From the NCBI RefSeq assembly GCF_964340395.1, contig NC_135567.1, forward strand, positions 757,383 through 821,382: 64,000 nt of DNA, written 5' to 3'. Positions 21,281 to 36,200 of this stretch are shown piece by piece (position 1 is the first letter of the stretch; every line of letters starts with the position of its first letter). A model generated the notes under the pieces. That model did no database searches. It saw only the letters and a list, made by a program, of their open reading frames with translations, and was not told the DNA's origin. The translations under genes were made by a program, and so were the position numbers. This DNA comes from Glandiceps talaboti (lineage: Eukaryota > Hemichordata > Enteropneusta > Spengelidae).

Positions 21281-24200
21281 AGCTTAACTTAAAAACTATG
21301 ATGGCAATAGTGAATGCATAAGTGTACAGACCAGTGGTATGATTCTAATGTGAATACATAAACTAAATTCTGTATGTGGATTGGTTGACAAGGAATAGCA
21401 GGTCTTTCATAATAGTACATTATGTAGTCAGATTTAGATAAGTACAAAGTCCATACTATCATCATCCTTGTACTTCATCTACAGGTCATTGAATCTGACA
21501 ATGTCTCTAACAGAGTGACGACGTCTGCAATATTGCTATGACTGGCAGTACACATGTGATAAAGTGAATATGTTTATATTTTGACATCAAACTACTCTTA
21601 CAAAAATCTCTCACTAGATTCTGATAACAATCTAGTGAGAATCTAGTAAGAATCTCATAATAATCTATCAGGTATTTGTATGCAAATTAGCGAGAAAACA
21701 GAGGATCTAATAAGAATCTAGTGAAAATCTAGTAAGAATCTCAATAACCTATCAGATATTTGTATGCAAATTAGCGAGAAAACAATGAGAATCTAGTAAG
21801 AATCTATTGAATTTTCTATTAGATATTTGTATGCAAATTAGCGAGAAAACAGGATCTAATAAGAATCTAGTGAGAATCTAGTAAATTTTCTATTAGATAT
21901 TTATATGCAAATTAGCGAGAAAACAGGATCTAATAAGAATCTAGTGAGAATCTAGTGAATTTTCTATTTGTATGCAAATTAGCAAGAAAACAGTGAGAAT
22001 CTAATAAGAATCTAGTAAATTTTCTATCAGAATCCTATTGGCTCCTCATTGCCTACAGAATGAAAATCCTCAAAATAGTGAATAAAAAAATATCACCAGT
22101 GTGTGCATATATATTTATATTCATAGCAATATGAACAGTTGTACATGAACATCCAAGATAAGTAAATCATTTGAAGATTGCCAGTACATTTGTATGCCTG
22201 TTTAGGATGTAAATTACATTTCTCGCTTTCTTTGAAATGTGTATGACATAAAAGGGACAAATTCGGCATTTGTAGTTTTTTTAATTACCTCCACTGGAAA
22301 TTTCATGGCTGAATTTTTTTTTTACAAAATGGGATACATTGTCACTCATACTTCCAACTATGGTAATAATCCCAAATTTCATACTTCAATTTCTATTCTT
22401 CACATACAGAATTGGTACACTGTCACAAAATGACAGTAATAATTGTAGCCGTCAATGTTTTTCATCTTTTTTATTCATTCTATTTTGTCTTAAAAATTTT
22501 CTTCTCTTGGGGTTTGCAAAACAAAGCAAACCAAAACAAAACCACCATTCTACAATTCCGTCATGGACTAGGATCTAGGGACCATCTAAAGTTAAACTCT
22601 CTGTGAAATTAGTAGCTTGGTTTTCATGTCAAGTCTCACATTAGACCCTGAAAACCAGACATTGCCTAATTCCATCTGTAATTATATATGCCCAATTTAC
22701 ACAATAAATAATCACAACTGTTCATATTCTGCTGAATACAACAGCTATACAGTCAAACTGCTATGATCAAGCCTAAAATAAATAATTGTTTGGTTCTGGT
22801 TACCCGACCTCACCTAGTTTTCACTGCCGATTCTAAACTTTTTTTTTTACATATTCAAAAAAAGGGAATAGTAAAATTGCAAAAATTGTGAAGTCTCACG
22901 AGAAATAGTGGATGCGGAAACTGACAATGATGACATCAAGTTGATCAACTTAAAAAACAAACTGTTCTTCCAATCTGTGATGGCTGTACATCTGATAGGA
23001 AGAAAGAAATAGCAGACCAGAACTAGACACTCACTTGAAAAAAATATAATAAAATAAAATAACACACCTACCTACCCTGCCTGTTCTAAAATTAAGCGTA
23101 ATCGGAAAAACATAATTTTTTTTATTAGGCCTCATCAGCCATTATTCTTGTAATATCACTTGAAGCTATCAACATATTCACATTCATATTCAAAATGACT
23201 CCTGTGTGTATGTGATATGATAGTCATCCTAGCACCATAATCGGTTATGAATCTGAATGTGAATATGTTGATAATTCAAACTCATTATGAAATGGAAATG
23301 GCTGCCCGTCAAAACTTTCACAGAATATTTAGGATTTGTGCCATTTTCATTGGAATAACATCTTTCTTAGAACTTAAATCCGAGCGTAAACGATGCATTG
23401 GCTATCATAAGATATTCTTGATTCCAGAGAGGTATATGATATTTCCCGTCACTAAATTTTGCGTCGAGTGATGGGCTGTCGCGAGACATAAAAACACAAT
23501 GATCACTGATTGTAAAAAAAATTAAGAGATTTTCATTCACTTGCATCAAATTTTACTTGATGAAATTATGATTGAAAATTGACAATGATTTTCAAGATGC
23601 AAATTGACCCCAAAATGCGCAACAAAAGATAAAGCCATTTCAGGTACCGTACTATACTATACTATTACTAGCCTATCTCATCTGTAGACTTCATGAACTA
23701 TCACTACTTACAGCTAGCTATCCTACCCTTTCTCCTAAATTAGTACAAGTGCCCATGCCTGTGTGAGTGATCATGGTACTGAAGAGGTTCATTGTATCAT
23801 AACCATGTTGTCAACGATCAGTAACTTGTGGAACAGCTGTTAGCCAAGGCTTCACTATTGTAAAGGTCTCATAGATTTTGACAGATTATTGCGAGAGTTC
23901 ACACTACCTTCACGGACTGGTAGCCAGTTTACTGTCGTATGAAAATGGCGGGCATCGATATCGTCCAATGAGAGAATAGAATTCATTTTGCTACATTGTA
24001 GATGCCATATTCTGATTCGCTCATTTTGCGTAATAATATATTATCATATCAAAAACCTCCAATTAATGACCTTGTTATAAAATACTGTTATTTTGTCACA
24101 TTTCCATCCAAATGTCAAAGGTCGATTTTGTTAGTCTGTCAACATATTCAAGGCCATCAGGCATGCAACTTCAGTCAGCGTTAACGATGACCTGTCACTA

Positions 24201-27200
24201 TGTTCTAGCTCCGATTTTGATACTTAATCCTCTGATTTGGAGTTTGAAACTGATCAAAGTACGTCTGAAGACGAAAGTGAACTAATTTCAGCGCCACAAT
24301 TGTTGTTTTTTTTGTGTTTTTTGTAATATTTTTCACTGTGCCATATTACAGTATATCCCAACAATGTAACCACGTTGGGTACATGTTTATATGTGTATGT
24401 ACTGGCAGTCGGTATTCACTCCAGGATTCGCACGGTCCTGGAAAACCCTGGAAAACCCTGGAATTTCAAACCCTCCCTGGAAAGCCCTGGAAAACCCTGG
24501 AAAAATGCGCCCTACCCCTGGAAAATGATCATGATCAATCGATCGATTAATATTGATGATCGTCATGTCTGTGCTCGAGCCACTTGCGCCACCCATTCAT
24601 ATGGTTCTGAATCTTGTAAATGTGAAATGGCGAAAATATTTTCAAAGTCTTTCGCCACGGTGGTGAATCAAAATTCACGCCGATTGAACCCAGACAGTCA
24701 AGCGATCGTTCCACGAGACACTTTGCCCCACAGACCGTGCCTATGATTAGTTGAAATGGGCGCCGCAGTGTTTGTTTCGATCTTGCGTATATTGCTACTC
24801 CATACATCTCCCAGTCGTCATTTCAGGGACATGATATTGTAACAGTCCCGGCCGGGGGTAACAGTAGGTCTGTTATTACAAGATTATCGTAACATTGTAG
24901 CGAGTATCAAAGCACCATCAACCACGATTAGAAATTGTTACAAGTTCGGCGCATGAGTCGACATACTAGGCTCAGACATGGCAATACTAGGGCTAGGGCC
25001 TAGGGAAGTGCAGTTGAATTTCCGGGTTCTGAAAGTACGGTTGTGACTTTTATATGTTGTCGATAAATGGGTATTTATGTTACATGTTCTAAAAGAATAA
25101 ACTACTGTTTTATGTTGTCGGTACAGTAACATTCGTCAATGGTCAAGTTGAGTTGAGAAATCGCGATGTTCTGCAACTCGTGGCGTCCGTACATAAACAT
25201 CGAGACGCAAGCGATGAATGTATTCAGTTATTCATAGCTCGAAATTTCGTTACGTAAATGACGTTTTTATTCAAAATTTTGAAGAAAAAAAAATTATTTT
25301 AGGTGACTTATAAATCTAGTAACATCAAACCATACAATAACGAGAACAAACTTTAGTTTTTAATTTAATTTTCTGGATATGTCTGAATTAGACTGACGAA
25401 TGCTGCGACTCAATCTTACACAATCAATGCACCAGCTTGACGAAACTGCTACTTACGGGGTAGGACAGAGGTTTCTCAGTTAATCTTAGCATGCAAACGT
25501 GGTTTTGAAACCAACATCTTGCATAATGTCGATTGTCTTTAAAATGTTTTGTGACATATTATGGGAACTGTTGTTAATTTTTTTCGTCCACATCAGACAA
25601 TTAGATGTCATTCAAAAAATATACTTTGTTGAGTGTCAACACCCCTGGAAAATGACCAAAATCAACTTATACCCCTGGAAAACTGATGAAAAACCCCTGG
25701 AAAGTCCTGGAATTTTGTTTTGCTTTAAGTGTACGAACCCTGACACTCACAAGTTACAATGACAGTATACTTTTTTATAACATAGGAAATAACAAGATCT
25801 GGATTTCCCCCCTAAAGTTCATGCGGCTTTCTGGACCATTTTAACCTTTCTTGCCAGGATCTCACAGGAAATATAATGCTGTTGTAAACCCAACCCCTAG
25901 TGTCAACCCCACCCCTAGTGACTGTAAACCCAACCCCTAGTGTCAACCCCACCCCTAGTGACTGTAAACCCAACCCCTAGTGACTGTAAACCCAACCCCT
26001 AGTGACTGTAAACCCAACCCCTAGTGACTGTAAACCCAACCCCTAGTGTCAACCCCACCCCTAGTGACTGTAAACCCGACCCCTAGTGTCAACCCCACCC
26101 CTAGTGACTGTAAACCCAACCCCTAGTGTCAACCCCACCCCTAGTGACTGTGTAAACCCAACCCCTAGTGTCAACCCCATCCCTAGTGACTGTGTAAACC
26201 CAACCCCTAGTGTCAATCCCACCCATAGTGACTGTAAACCCGACCCCTAGTGTCAACCCCACCCCTAGTGACTGTGTAAACCCAACCCCTAGTGTCAACC
26301 CCACCCCTAGTGACTGTAAACCCAACCCCTAGTGTCAACCCCACCCCTAGTGACTCTAAACCCAACCCCTAGTGTCAATCCCACCCCTAATGACTGTAAA
26401 CCCAACCCCTAGTGTCAACCCCACCCCTAGTGACTGTAAACCCAACCACTACTGTCAACCCCACCCCTAGTGACTGTAAACCCAACCCCTAGTGTCAATC
26501 CCACCCCTAGTAATAGTGGAAACCCCGCCCTACTGACAGTGTAAACCCACCCTACTGACAGTGTAAACCCCAATTTTAGTGACAGTGTAAACCCCAACCC
26601 TACTGACAGTGTAAACCCACCCTACTGACTTTAAACCCCACCCTTAGTGACAGTGTAAACCCCACCCTTAATGAGTGTAAACCTCACCCCTAGTGACAGT
26701 GTAAACCCCACCCCTACTGACAGTGTAAACCCCACCACCCCTAGTGACTGTAAACCTCACCCTTAGTGACAGTGTAAACCCCACCCTTAGTGACAGTGTA
26801 AACCCCACCCTAAGTGACAGTGTAAACCCCACCCCTACTGACAATGTAAACCCCACCCTTAGTGACAGTGTAAACCCCACCCCTACTGACAATGTGAACC
26901 CCACCCTTGGTGACAGAGTAAACCACACCCCTACTGACAATGTAAACCCCACCCTTAGTGACAATGTAAACCCACCCTTAGTGACAGTGTAAACCCTGCC
27001 CCTAGTGACAGTGTAAACCCCACCCTTAATGACAGTGTAAACCGCACCATTAGTGACAATGTAAACCCCACCCTTAGTGACAGTGTAAACCCCACCCTTA
27101 GTGACAGTGTAAACCCCACCCTTAGTGACAATGTAAACCCACCCTTAGTGACAGTGTAAACCCCACCCTTAGTGACAATGTAAACCCCACCCTTAGTGAC

Positions 27201-30200
27201 AGTGTAAACCCCACCCTTAGTGACAGTGTAAACCCCACCCTTAGTGACAATGTAAACCCCACCCTTAGTGACAATGTAAACCCCACCCTTAGTGACAATG
27301 TAAACCCACCATTAGTGACAGTGTAAACCCCACCCCTAGTGACAGTGTAAACCCCACCCTTAGTGACAATGTAACCCCACCCTTAGTGACAGTGTAAACC
27401 CCACCCTTAGTGACAATGTAAACCCCCCCCTTAGTGACAAATGTAAACCCCACCCTTAGTGACAATGTAAACCCCACCCTTAGTGACAGTGTAAACCCCA
27501 CCCTTAGTGACAGTGTAAACCCCACCCTTAGTGAGTGTCATCCCCACTTTTAGTGACAGTGTAAACCTCACCCCTAATGACAGTGTAAACCCCACCCTTA
27601 CTGACAGTGTAAACCCTGCCCCTAGTGACAGTGTAAACCCCACCCTTAATGACAGTGTAAACCGCACCCTTAGTGACAGTGTAAACCCCACCCTTAGTGA
27701 CAGTGTAAACCCCACCCTTAGTGACAGTGTAAACCCCACCCTTAGTGACAGTGTAAACCCCACCCTTAGTGACAGTGTAAACCCCACCCTTAGTGACAGT
27801 GTAAACCCCACCCTTAGTGACAGTGTAAACCCCACCCTTAGTGACAATGTAAACCCCACCCTTAGTGACAGTGTAAACCCCACCCTTAGTGACAGTGTGA
27901 ACCCCACCCTTAGTGACAGTGTAAACCCCACCCTTAGTGACAGTGTAAACCCCACCCCTAGTGACAGTGTAAACCCCACCCTTAGTGACAGTGTAAACCC
28001 CACCCCTAGTGACAGTGTAAACCCCACCCTTAGTGACAGTGTAAACCCCACCCTTAGTGACAGTGTAAACCCCACCCCTACTGACTGTAAACCCCACCCT
28101 TAGTGACAGTGTAAACCCCACCCTTAGTGAGTGTAAACCTCACCCCTAGTGACAGTGTAAACCCCACCCTTAGTGACAGTGTAAACCCCACCCTTAGTGA
28201 CAGTGTAAACCCATCCTTAGTGACAGTGTAAACCCCACCCTTAGTGACAGTGTCATCCCCACTTTTAGTGACAGTGTAAACCCTGCCCCTAGTGACAGTG
28301 TAAACCCCACCCTTAGTGACAGTGTAAACTCCACCCTTAATGACAGTGTAAACCCCACCCTTAGTGACAATGTAAACCCACCCTTAGTGACAGTGTAAAC
28401 CCCACCCTTAGTGACAGTGTAAACCTCACCCCTAATGACAGTGTAAACCCCACCCTTACTGACAGTGTAAACCCTGCCCCTAGTGACAGTGTAAACCCCA
28501 CCCTTAATGACAGTGTAAACCCCACCCTTAGTGACAATGTAAACCCCACCCTTAGTGACAGTGTAAACCCCACCCTTAGTGACAGTGTGAACCCCACCCT
28601 AAGTGACAGTGTAAACCCCACCCTTAGTGACAGTGTAAACCCCACCCCTAGTGACAGTGTAAACCCCACCCTTAGTGACAGTGTAAACCCCACCCTTAGT
28701 GACAGTGTAAACCTCACCCCTATTGACAGTGTACAGCCCACCCTTAGTGACAGTGTAAACCCCACCCTTAGTGACAGTGTAAACCCCACCCTTAGTGACA
28801 GTGTCATCCCCACTTTTAGTGACAGTGTAAACCCTGCCCCTAGTGACAGTGTAAACCCCACCCTTAATGACAGTGTAAACCCCACCCTTAGTGACAATGT
28901 AAACCCCACCCTTAGTGACAATGTAAACCCCACCCTTAGTGACAGTGTCATCCCCACTTTTAGTGACAGTGTAAACCCTGCCCCTAGTGACAGTGTAAAC
29001 CCCACCCTTAATGACAGTGTAAACCCCACCCTTAGTGACAGTGTAAACCCCACCCTTAGTGACAATGTAAACCCCACCCTTAGTGACAATGTAAACCCCA
29101 CCCTTAGTGACAGTGTAAACCCCACCCTTAGTGACAGTGTAAACTCCACCCTTAGTGACAGTGTAAACTCCACCCTTAGTGACAGTGTAAACCCCACCCT
29201 TAGTGACAATGTAAACCCCACCCTTAGTGACAGTGTAAACCCCACCCTTAGTGACAGTGTCATCCCCACTTTGTGACAGTGTAAACCCCACCCCTAGTGA
29301 CAGTGTAAACCCCACCCCTAGTGACAGTGTAAACCCCACCCTTAATGACAGTGTAAACCCCACCCTTAGTGACAGTGTAAACCTCACCCTTAGTGACAGT
29401 GTAAACCCCACCCTTAATGACAGTGTAAACCCCACCCTTAGTGACAATTTAAACCCACCCTTAGTGACAGTGTAAACCCCACCCTTAGTGACAGTGTAAC
29501 CCTCACCCTTAGTGATAATGTAAACCCCACCCCTACTGACAATGTAAACCCCACCCTTAGTGACAGTGTAAACCCCACCCTTAGTGACAGTGTAAACTCA
29601 CCCCTAGTGAGTGTAAACCCCCCCCCCCTTAGTGACAATGTAAACCCCACCCTTAGTGACAGTGTAAACCCACCCTTAGTGACAGTGTAAACCCCACCCC
29701 TAGTGACAGTGTAAACCCCACCCTTAGTGACAGTGTAAACCCCACCCTTAGTGACAGTGTAAACCCCACCCCTAGTGACAGTGTAAACCCCACCCTTAGT
29801 GACAGTGTAAACCCCACCCTTAGTGACAGTGTAAACCCCACCCTTAGTGACAGTGTAAACCCCACCCTTCGTGACAGTGTAAACCCCACCCTTAGTTACA
29901 GTGTAAACCCCAACCTTAGTGACAATGTCAACCCCCACCCTTAGTGACAGTGTAAACCCCACCCCCAGTGATAGTGTAAACCCCACCCTTAGTGACAATA
30001 CTAATAATATCCTACCCATAATGTCCTACAGATAATATCCTACCCATAATATCCTACCCATAATGTCCTACCCATAATGTCCTACCCATAATGTCCTACA
30101 GATAATATCCTACCCATAATGTCCTACAGATAATGTCCTACCCATAATATCCTATCCATAATATCCTACCCATAATATCCTACCCATAATGTCCTACAGA

Positions 30201-33200
30201 TAATATCCTACCCATAATGTCCTACAGATAATATCCTACCCATAATGTCCTACAGATAATGTCCTACCCATAATATCCTACCCATAATATCCTACCCATA
30301 ATGTCCTACAGATAATATCCTACCCATAATGTCCTACAGATAATGTCCTACCCATAATATCCTACCCATAATGTCCTACAGATAATATCCTACCCATAAT
30401 ATCCTACCCATAATGTCCTACCCATAATATCCTACCCATAATGTCCTACAGATAATATCCTACCCATAATGTCCTACCCATAATATCCTACAGATAATGT
30501 CCTACCCATAATGTCCTATCCATAATGTCCTACAGATAATGTCCTACAGATAATATCCTACCCATAATGTCCTACCCATAATATCCTACAGATAATGTCC
30601 TACCCATAATGTCCTACAGATAATGTCCTACAGATAATATCCTACCCATAATATCCTACCCATAATGTCCTACAGATAATATCCTACAGATAATGTCCTA
30701 CAGATAATATCCTACCCATAATATCCTACCCATAATGTCCTACAGATAATATCCTACAGATAATGTCCTACAGATAATGTCCTACAGATAATGTCCTACC
30801 CATAATGTCCTACAGATAATGTCCTATCCATAATGTCCTACAGATAATATCCTACCCATAATATCCTACCCATAATGTCCTACAGATAATGTCCTACCCA
30901 TAATATCCTACAGATAATATCCTACCCATAATGTCCTACAGATAATATCCTACAGATAATGTCCTATCCATAATGTCCTACAGATAATGTCCTACAGATA
31001 ATATCCTACAGATAATGTCCTACCCATAATGTCCTACAGATAATATCCTACCCATAATGTCCTACAGATAATATCCTACCCATAATGTCCTACCCATAAT
31101 ATCCTACAGATAATGTCCTACCCATAATATCCTACAGATAATATCCTACCCATAATGTCCTACCCATAATATCCTACAGATAATGTCCTACCCATAATGT
31201 CCTATCCATAATGTCCTACAGATAATGTCCTACAGATAATATCCTACCCATAATGTCCTACCCATAATATCCTACAGATAATGTCCTACCCATAATGTCC
31301 TACAGATAATGTCCTACAGATAATATCCTACAGATAATGTCCTACCCATAATATCCTACAGATAATATCCTACCCATAATGTCCTACCCATAATATCCTA
31401 CAGATAATGTCCTACCCATAATGTCCTATCCATAATGTCCTACAGATAATGTCCTACAGATAATATCCTACCCATAATGTCCTACCCATAATATCCTACA
31501 GATAATGTCCTACCCATAATGTCCTACAGATAATGTCCTACAGATAATATCCTACCCATAATATCCTACAGATAATATCCTACCCATAATGTCCTACCCA
31601 TAATATCCTACCCATAATGTCCTACCCATAATGTCCTACAGATAATATCCTACCCATAATGTCCTACCCATAATGTCCTACAGATAATATCCTACCCATA
31701 ATATCCTACCCATAATATCCTACAGATAATATCCTACAGATAATATCCTACCCATAATATCCTACCCATAATATCCTACAGATAATATCCTACAGATAAT
31801 ATCCTACCCATAATATCCTACCCATAATATCCTACAGATAATGTCCTACCCATAATATCCTACAGATAATATCCTACCCATAATATCCTACAGATAATAT
31901 CCTACCCATAATATCCTACAGATAATATCCTACCCATAATATCCTACAGATAATATCCTACCCATAATATCCTACAGATAATATCCTACCCATAATATCC
32001 TACCCATAATATCCTACAGATAATGTCCTACCCATAATGTCCTACCCATAATGTCCTACAGATAATATCCTACCCATAATGTCCTACAGATAATGTCCTA
32101 CCCATAATGTCCTACAGATAATGTCCTACCCATAATATCCTACAGATAATATCCTACAGATAATGTCCTACAGATAATATCCTACCAATAATGTCCTACA
32201 GATAATATCCTACCCATAATGTCCTACAGATAATGTCCTACCCATAATATCCTACAGATAATGTCCTACCCATAATGTCCTACAGATAATGTCCTACCCA
32301 TAATATCCTACAGATAATGTCCTACCCATAATGTCCTACAGATAATATCCTACAGATAATGTCCTACCCATAATATCCTACAGATAATATCATACCCATA
32401 ATATCCTACCCATAATGTCCTACCCATAATATCCTATCCATAATATCCTACCCATAATGTCCTACCCATAACATCCTACAGATAATGTCCTACCCATAAT
32501 GTCCTACCCATAATATCCTACAGATAATGTCCTACCCATAATGTCCTATCCATAATGTCCTACAGATAATATCCTACAGATAATGTCCTACAGATAATAT
32601 CCTACAGATAATGTCCTACAGATAATGTCCTACCCATAATATCCTACCCATAATATCCTACCCATAATATCCTACAGATAATGTCCTACCCATAATGTCC
32701 TATCCATAATGTCCTACAGATAATATCCTACAGATAATGTCCTACAGATAATGTCCTACCCATAATATCCTACAGATAATGTCCTACCCATAATGTCCTA
32801 TCCATAATGTCCTACCCATAATATCCTACCCATAATGTCCTACAGATAATGTCCTACAGATAATATCCTACCCATAATGTCCTACCCATAATAGTCTACA
32901 GATAATGTCCTACAGATAATATCTTACCCAGAATATCCTACCCATAATGTCCTACAGATAATGTCCTACAGATAATGTCCTACCCATAATGTCCTACAGA
33001 TAATGTCCTACCCATAATATCCTACCCATAATGTCCTACAGATAATATCCTACCCATAATGTCCTATCCATAATGTCCTACAGATAATATCCTACAGATA
33101 ATATCCTACAGATAATGTCCTACCCATAATATCCTACCCATAATGTCCTACAGATAATGTCCTACCCATAATGTCCTACCCATAATATCCTACAGATAAT

Positions 33201-36200
33201 GTCCTACCCATAATGTCCTATCCATAATGTCCTACAGATAATGTCCTACAGATAATATCCTACCCATAATGTCCTACCCATAATATCCTACAGATAATGT
33301 CCTACCCATAATGTCCTACAGATAATGTCCTACAGATAATATCCTACCCATAATATCCTACAGATAATGTCCTACCCATAATGTCCTACAGATAATATCC
33401 TACCCATAATATCCTACAGATAATGTCCTACCCATAATATCCTACAGATAATATCCTACCCATAATGTCCTACCCATAATGTCCTACCCATAATATCCTA
33501 CCCATAATATCCTACAGATAATATCCTACCCATAATGTCCTACCCATAATGTCCTACCCATAATGTCCTACCCATAACATCCTACAGATAATGTCCTACC
33601 CATAATGTCCTACCCATAATATCCTACCCATAATATCCTACAGATAATATCCTACCCATAATATCCTACCCATAATGTCCTACCCATAATGTCCTACCCA
33701 TAACATCCTACAGATAATGTCCTACCCATAATGTCCTACCCATAATATCCTACAGATAATATCCTACCCATAATGTCCTATCCATAATATCCTACCCATA
33801 ATATCCTACCCATAATATCCTACCCATAATGTCCTATCCATAATGTCCTACAGATAATATCCTACAGATAATGTCCTACAGATAATATCCTACCCATAAT
33901 ATCCTACCCATAATGTCCTACCCATAATGTCCTACCCATAACATCCTACAGATAATGTCCTACCCATAATGTCCTACCCATAATATCCTACAGATAATGT
34001 CCTACCCATAATGTCCTATCCATAATATCCTACAGATAATATCCTACCCATAATATCCTACAGATAATGTCCTACCCATAATATCCTATCCATAATATCC
34101 TACAGATAATATCCTACAGATAATGTCCTACAGATAATATCCTACCCATAATGTCCTACCCATAATATCCTACAGATAATGTCCTACCCATAATGTCCTA
34201 TCCATAATGTCCTACAGATAATGTCCTACCCATAATATCCTACCCATAATGTCCTACAGATAATATCCTATCCATAATGTCCTACCCATAATATCCTACC
34301 CATAATATCCTACAGATAATATCCTATCCATAATATCCTACCCATAATATCCTACAGATAATATCCTATTGATAATATCCTACCAATAAACCCATCTTGA
34401 ATATTATATCATAACTTATTGCTCAAACTTTACATACATATTACAAATCTCTAAGTTGCTATTTTGTTTTATAGGTTGCATATTTCTTGATTTGTGCACC
34501 TGGATTTATCAGTCAATTTATACCAGCCATGCAGAAATATAAAATACAACGGGTAAGTTATTTATCAGTTAATTTATACCAGCCATACAGAAATATAATT
34601 ATTTTCAATAATATAGTCAATATGAAAAATAATATACGGACTGCTACGTCATTATAAATTTCTCCTTAGAAAATAATGTAATGCACAGTGGTTCAATATA
34701 CAAGGCATATAATCTGTATGATGAAATAGATTGTTATAATCTCTATATTATGTTGTATAATAGATTGCTATGTCTATATTATGTTGTATAATAGATTGCT
34801 ATGTCTATATTATGTTGTATAATAGATTGTTATAATGTCTATATTATGTTGTATAATAGATTGTTATGTCTATATTATGTTGTATAATAGATTCTATGTC
34901 TATATTATGTTGTATAATAGATTGTTATAATGTCTATATTATGTTGTATAATAGATTGTTATGTCTATATTATGTTGTATAATAGATTGCTATTATGTTT
35001 ATATTATGTTGTATAATAGATTGTTATTATGTCTATATTATGTTGTATAATAGATTGTTATGTTTATATTATGTTGTATAATAGATTGCTATGTCTATAT
35101 TATGTTGTATAATAGATTATGTCTATATTATGTTGTATAATAGATTGTTATGGCTATATTATGTTGTATAATAGATTGCTATGTCTATATTATGTTGTAT
35201 AATAGATTGTTATGTCTATATTATGTTGTATAATAGATTGTTATTATGTTTATATTATGTTGTATAATAGATTGTTATTATGTCTATATTATGTTGTATA
35301 ATAGATTGTTATGTCTATATTATGTTGTATAATAGATTGTTATGTCTATATTATGTTGTATAATAGATTGTTATTATGTTTATATTATGTTGTATAATAG
35401 ATTGTTATGTCTATATTATGTTGTATAATAGATTGTTATGTCTATATTATGTTGTATAATAGATTGTTATGTCTATATTATGTTGTATAATAGATTGTTA
35501 TTATGTCTATATTATGTTGTATAATAGATTGTTATAATGTCTATATTATGTTGTATAATAGATTGTTATTATGTTTATATTATGTTGTATAATAGATTGC
35601 TATGTCTATATTATGTTGTATAATAGATTGCTATGTCTATATTATGTTGTATAATAGATTGTTATAATGTCTATATTATGTTGTATAATAGATTGTTATC
35701 ATGTCTATATTATGTTGTATAATAGATTGTTATGTCTATATTATGTTGTATAATAGATTGTTATAATGTCTATATTATGTTGTATAATATATTGTTATAA
35801 TGTCTATATTATGTTGTATAATAGATTATGTCTATATTATGTTGTATAATAGATTGTTATAATGTCTATATTATGTTGTATAATAGATTGTTATTATGTT
35901 TATATTATGTTGTATAATAGATTGTTATTATGTCTATATTATGTTGTATAATAGATTGTTATAATGTCTATATTATGTTGTATAATAGATTGTTATTATG
36001 TTTATATTATGTTGTATAATAGATTGCTATGTCTATATTATGTTGTATAATAGATTGCTATGTCTATATTATGTTGTATAATAGATTGTTATGTCTATAT
36101 TATGTTGTATAATAGATTGTTATAATGTCTATATTATGTTGTATAATAGATTGTTATCATGTCTATATTATGTTGTATAATAGATTGTTATGTCTATATT

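Larger units (their letters stand above)
20655..25880. other. MSMO1 intron 1, unique-sequence part
   Basis: Intronic DNA without a supported gene. It contains the CAGA microsatellite, the octamer-bearing repeats at 21.6-22.0 kb, a small hairpin at 23.17-23.28 kb, and at 24.16-25.76 kb what looks like a degraded mobile element. AT-rich apart from 24.4-25.0 kb. Confidence 0.5.

Noticed and set aside
26101-30019. Many long ORFs of eight-residue repeats on both strands in intron 1
   Set aside because: The 24-bp unit is a multiple of three and stop-free in several frames on both strands. Overlapping ORFs on both strands cannot all be real, and none has flanking gene signals.
29998-34390. Telomeric or centromeric satellite
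   Set aside because: The 14-bp unit does not resemble TTAGGG, and the array lies between MSMO1 exons 1 and 2.
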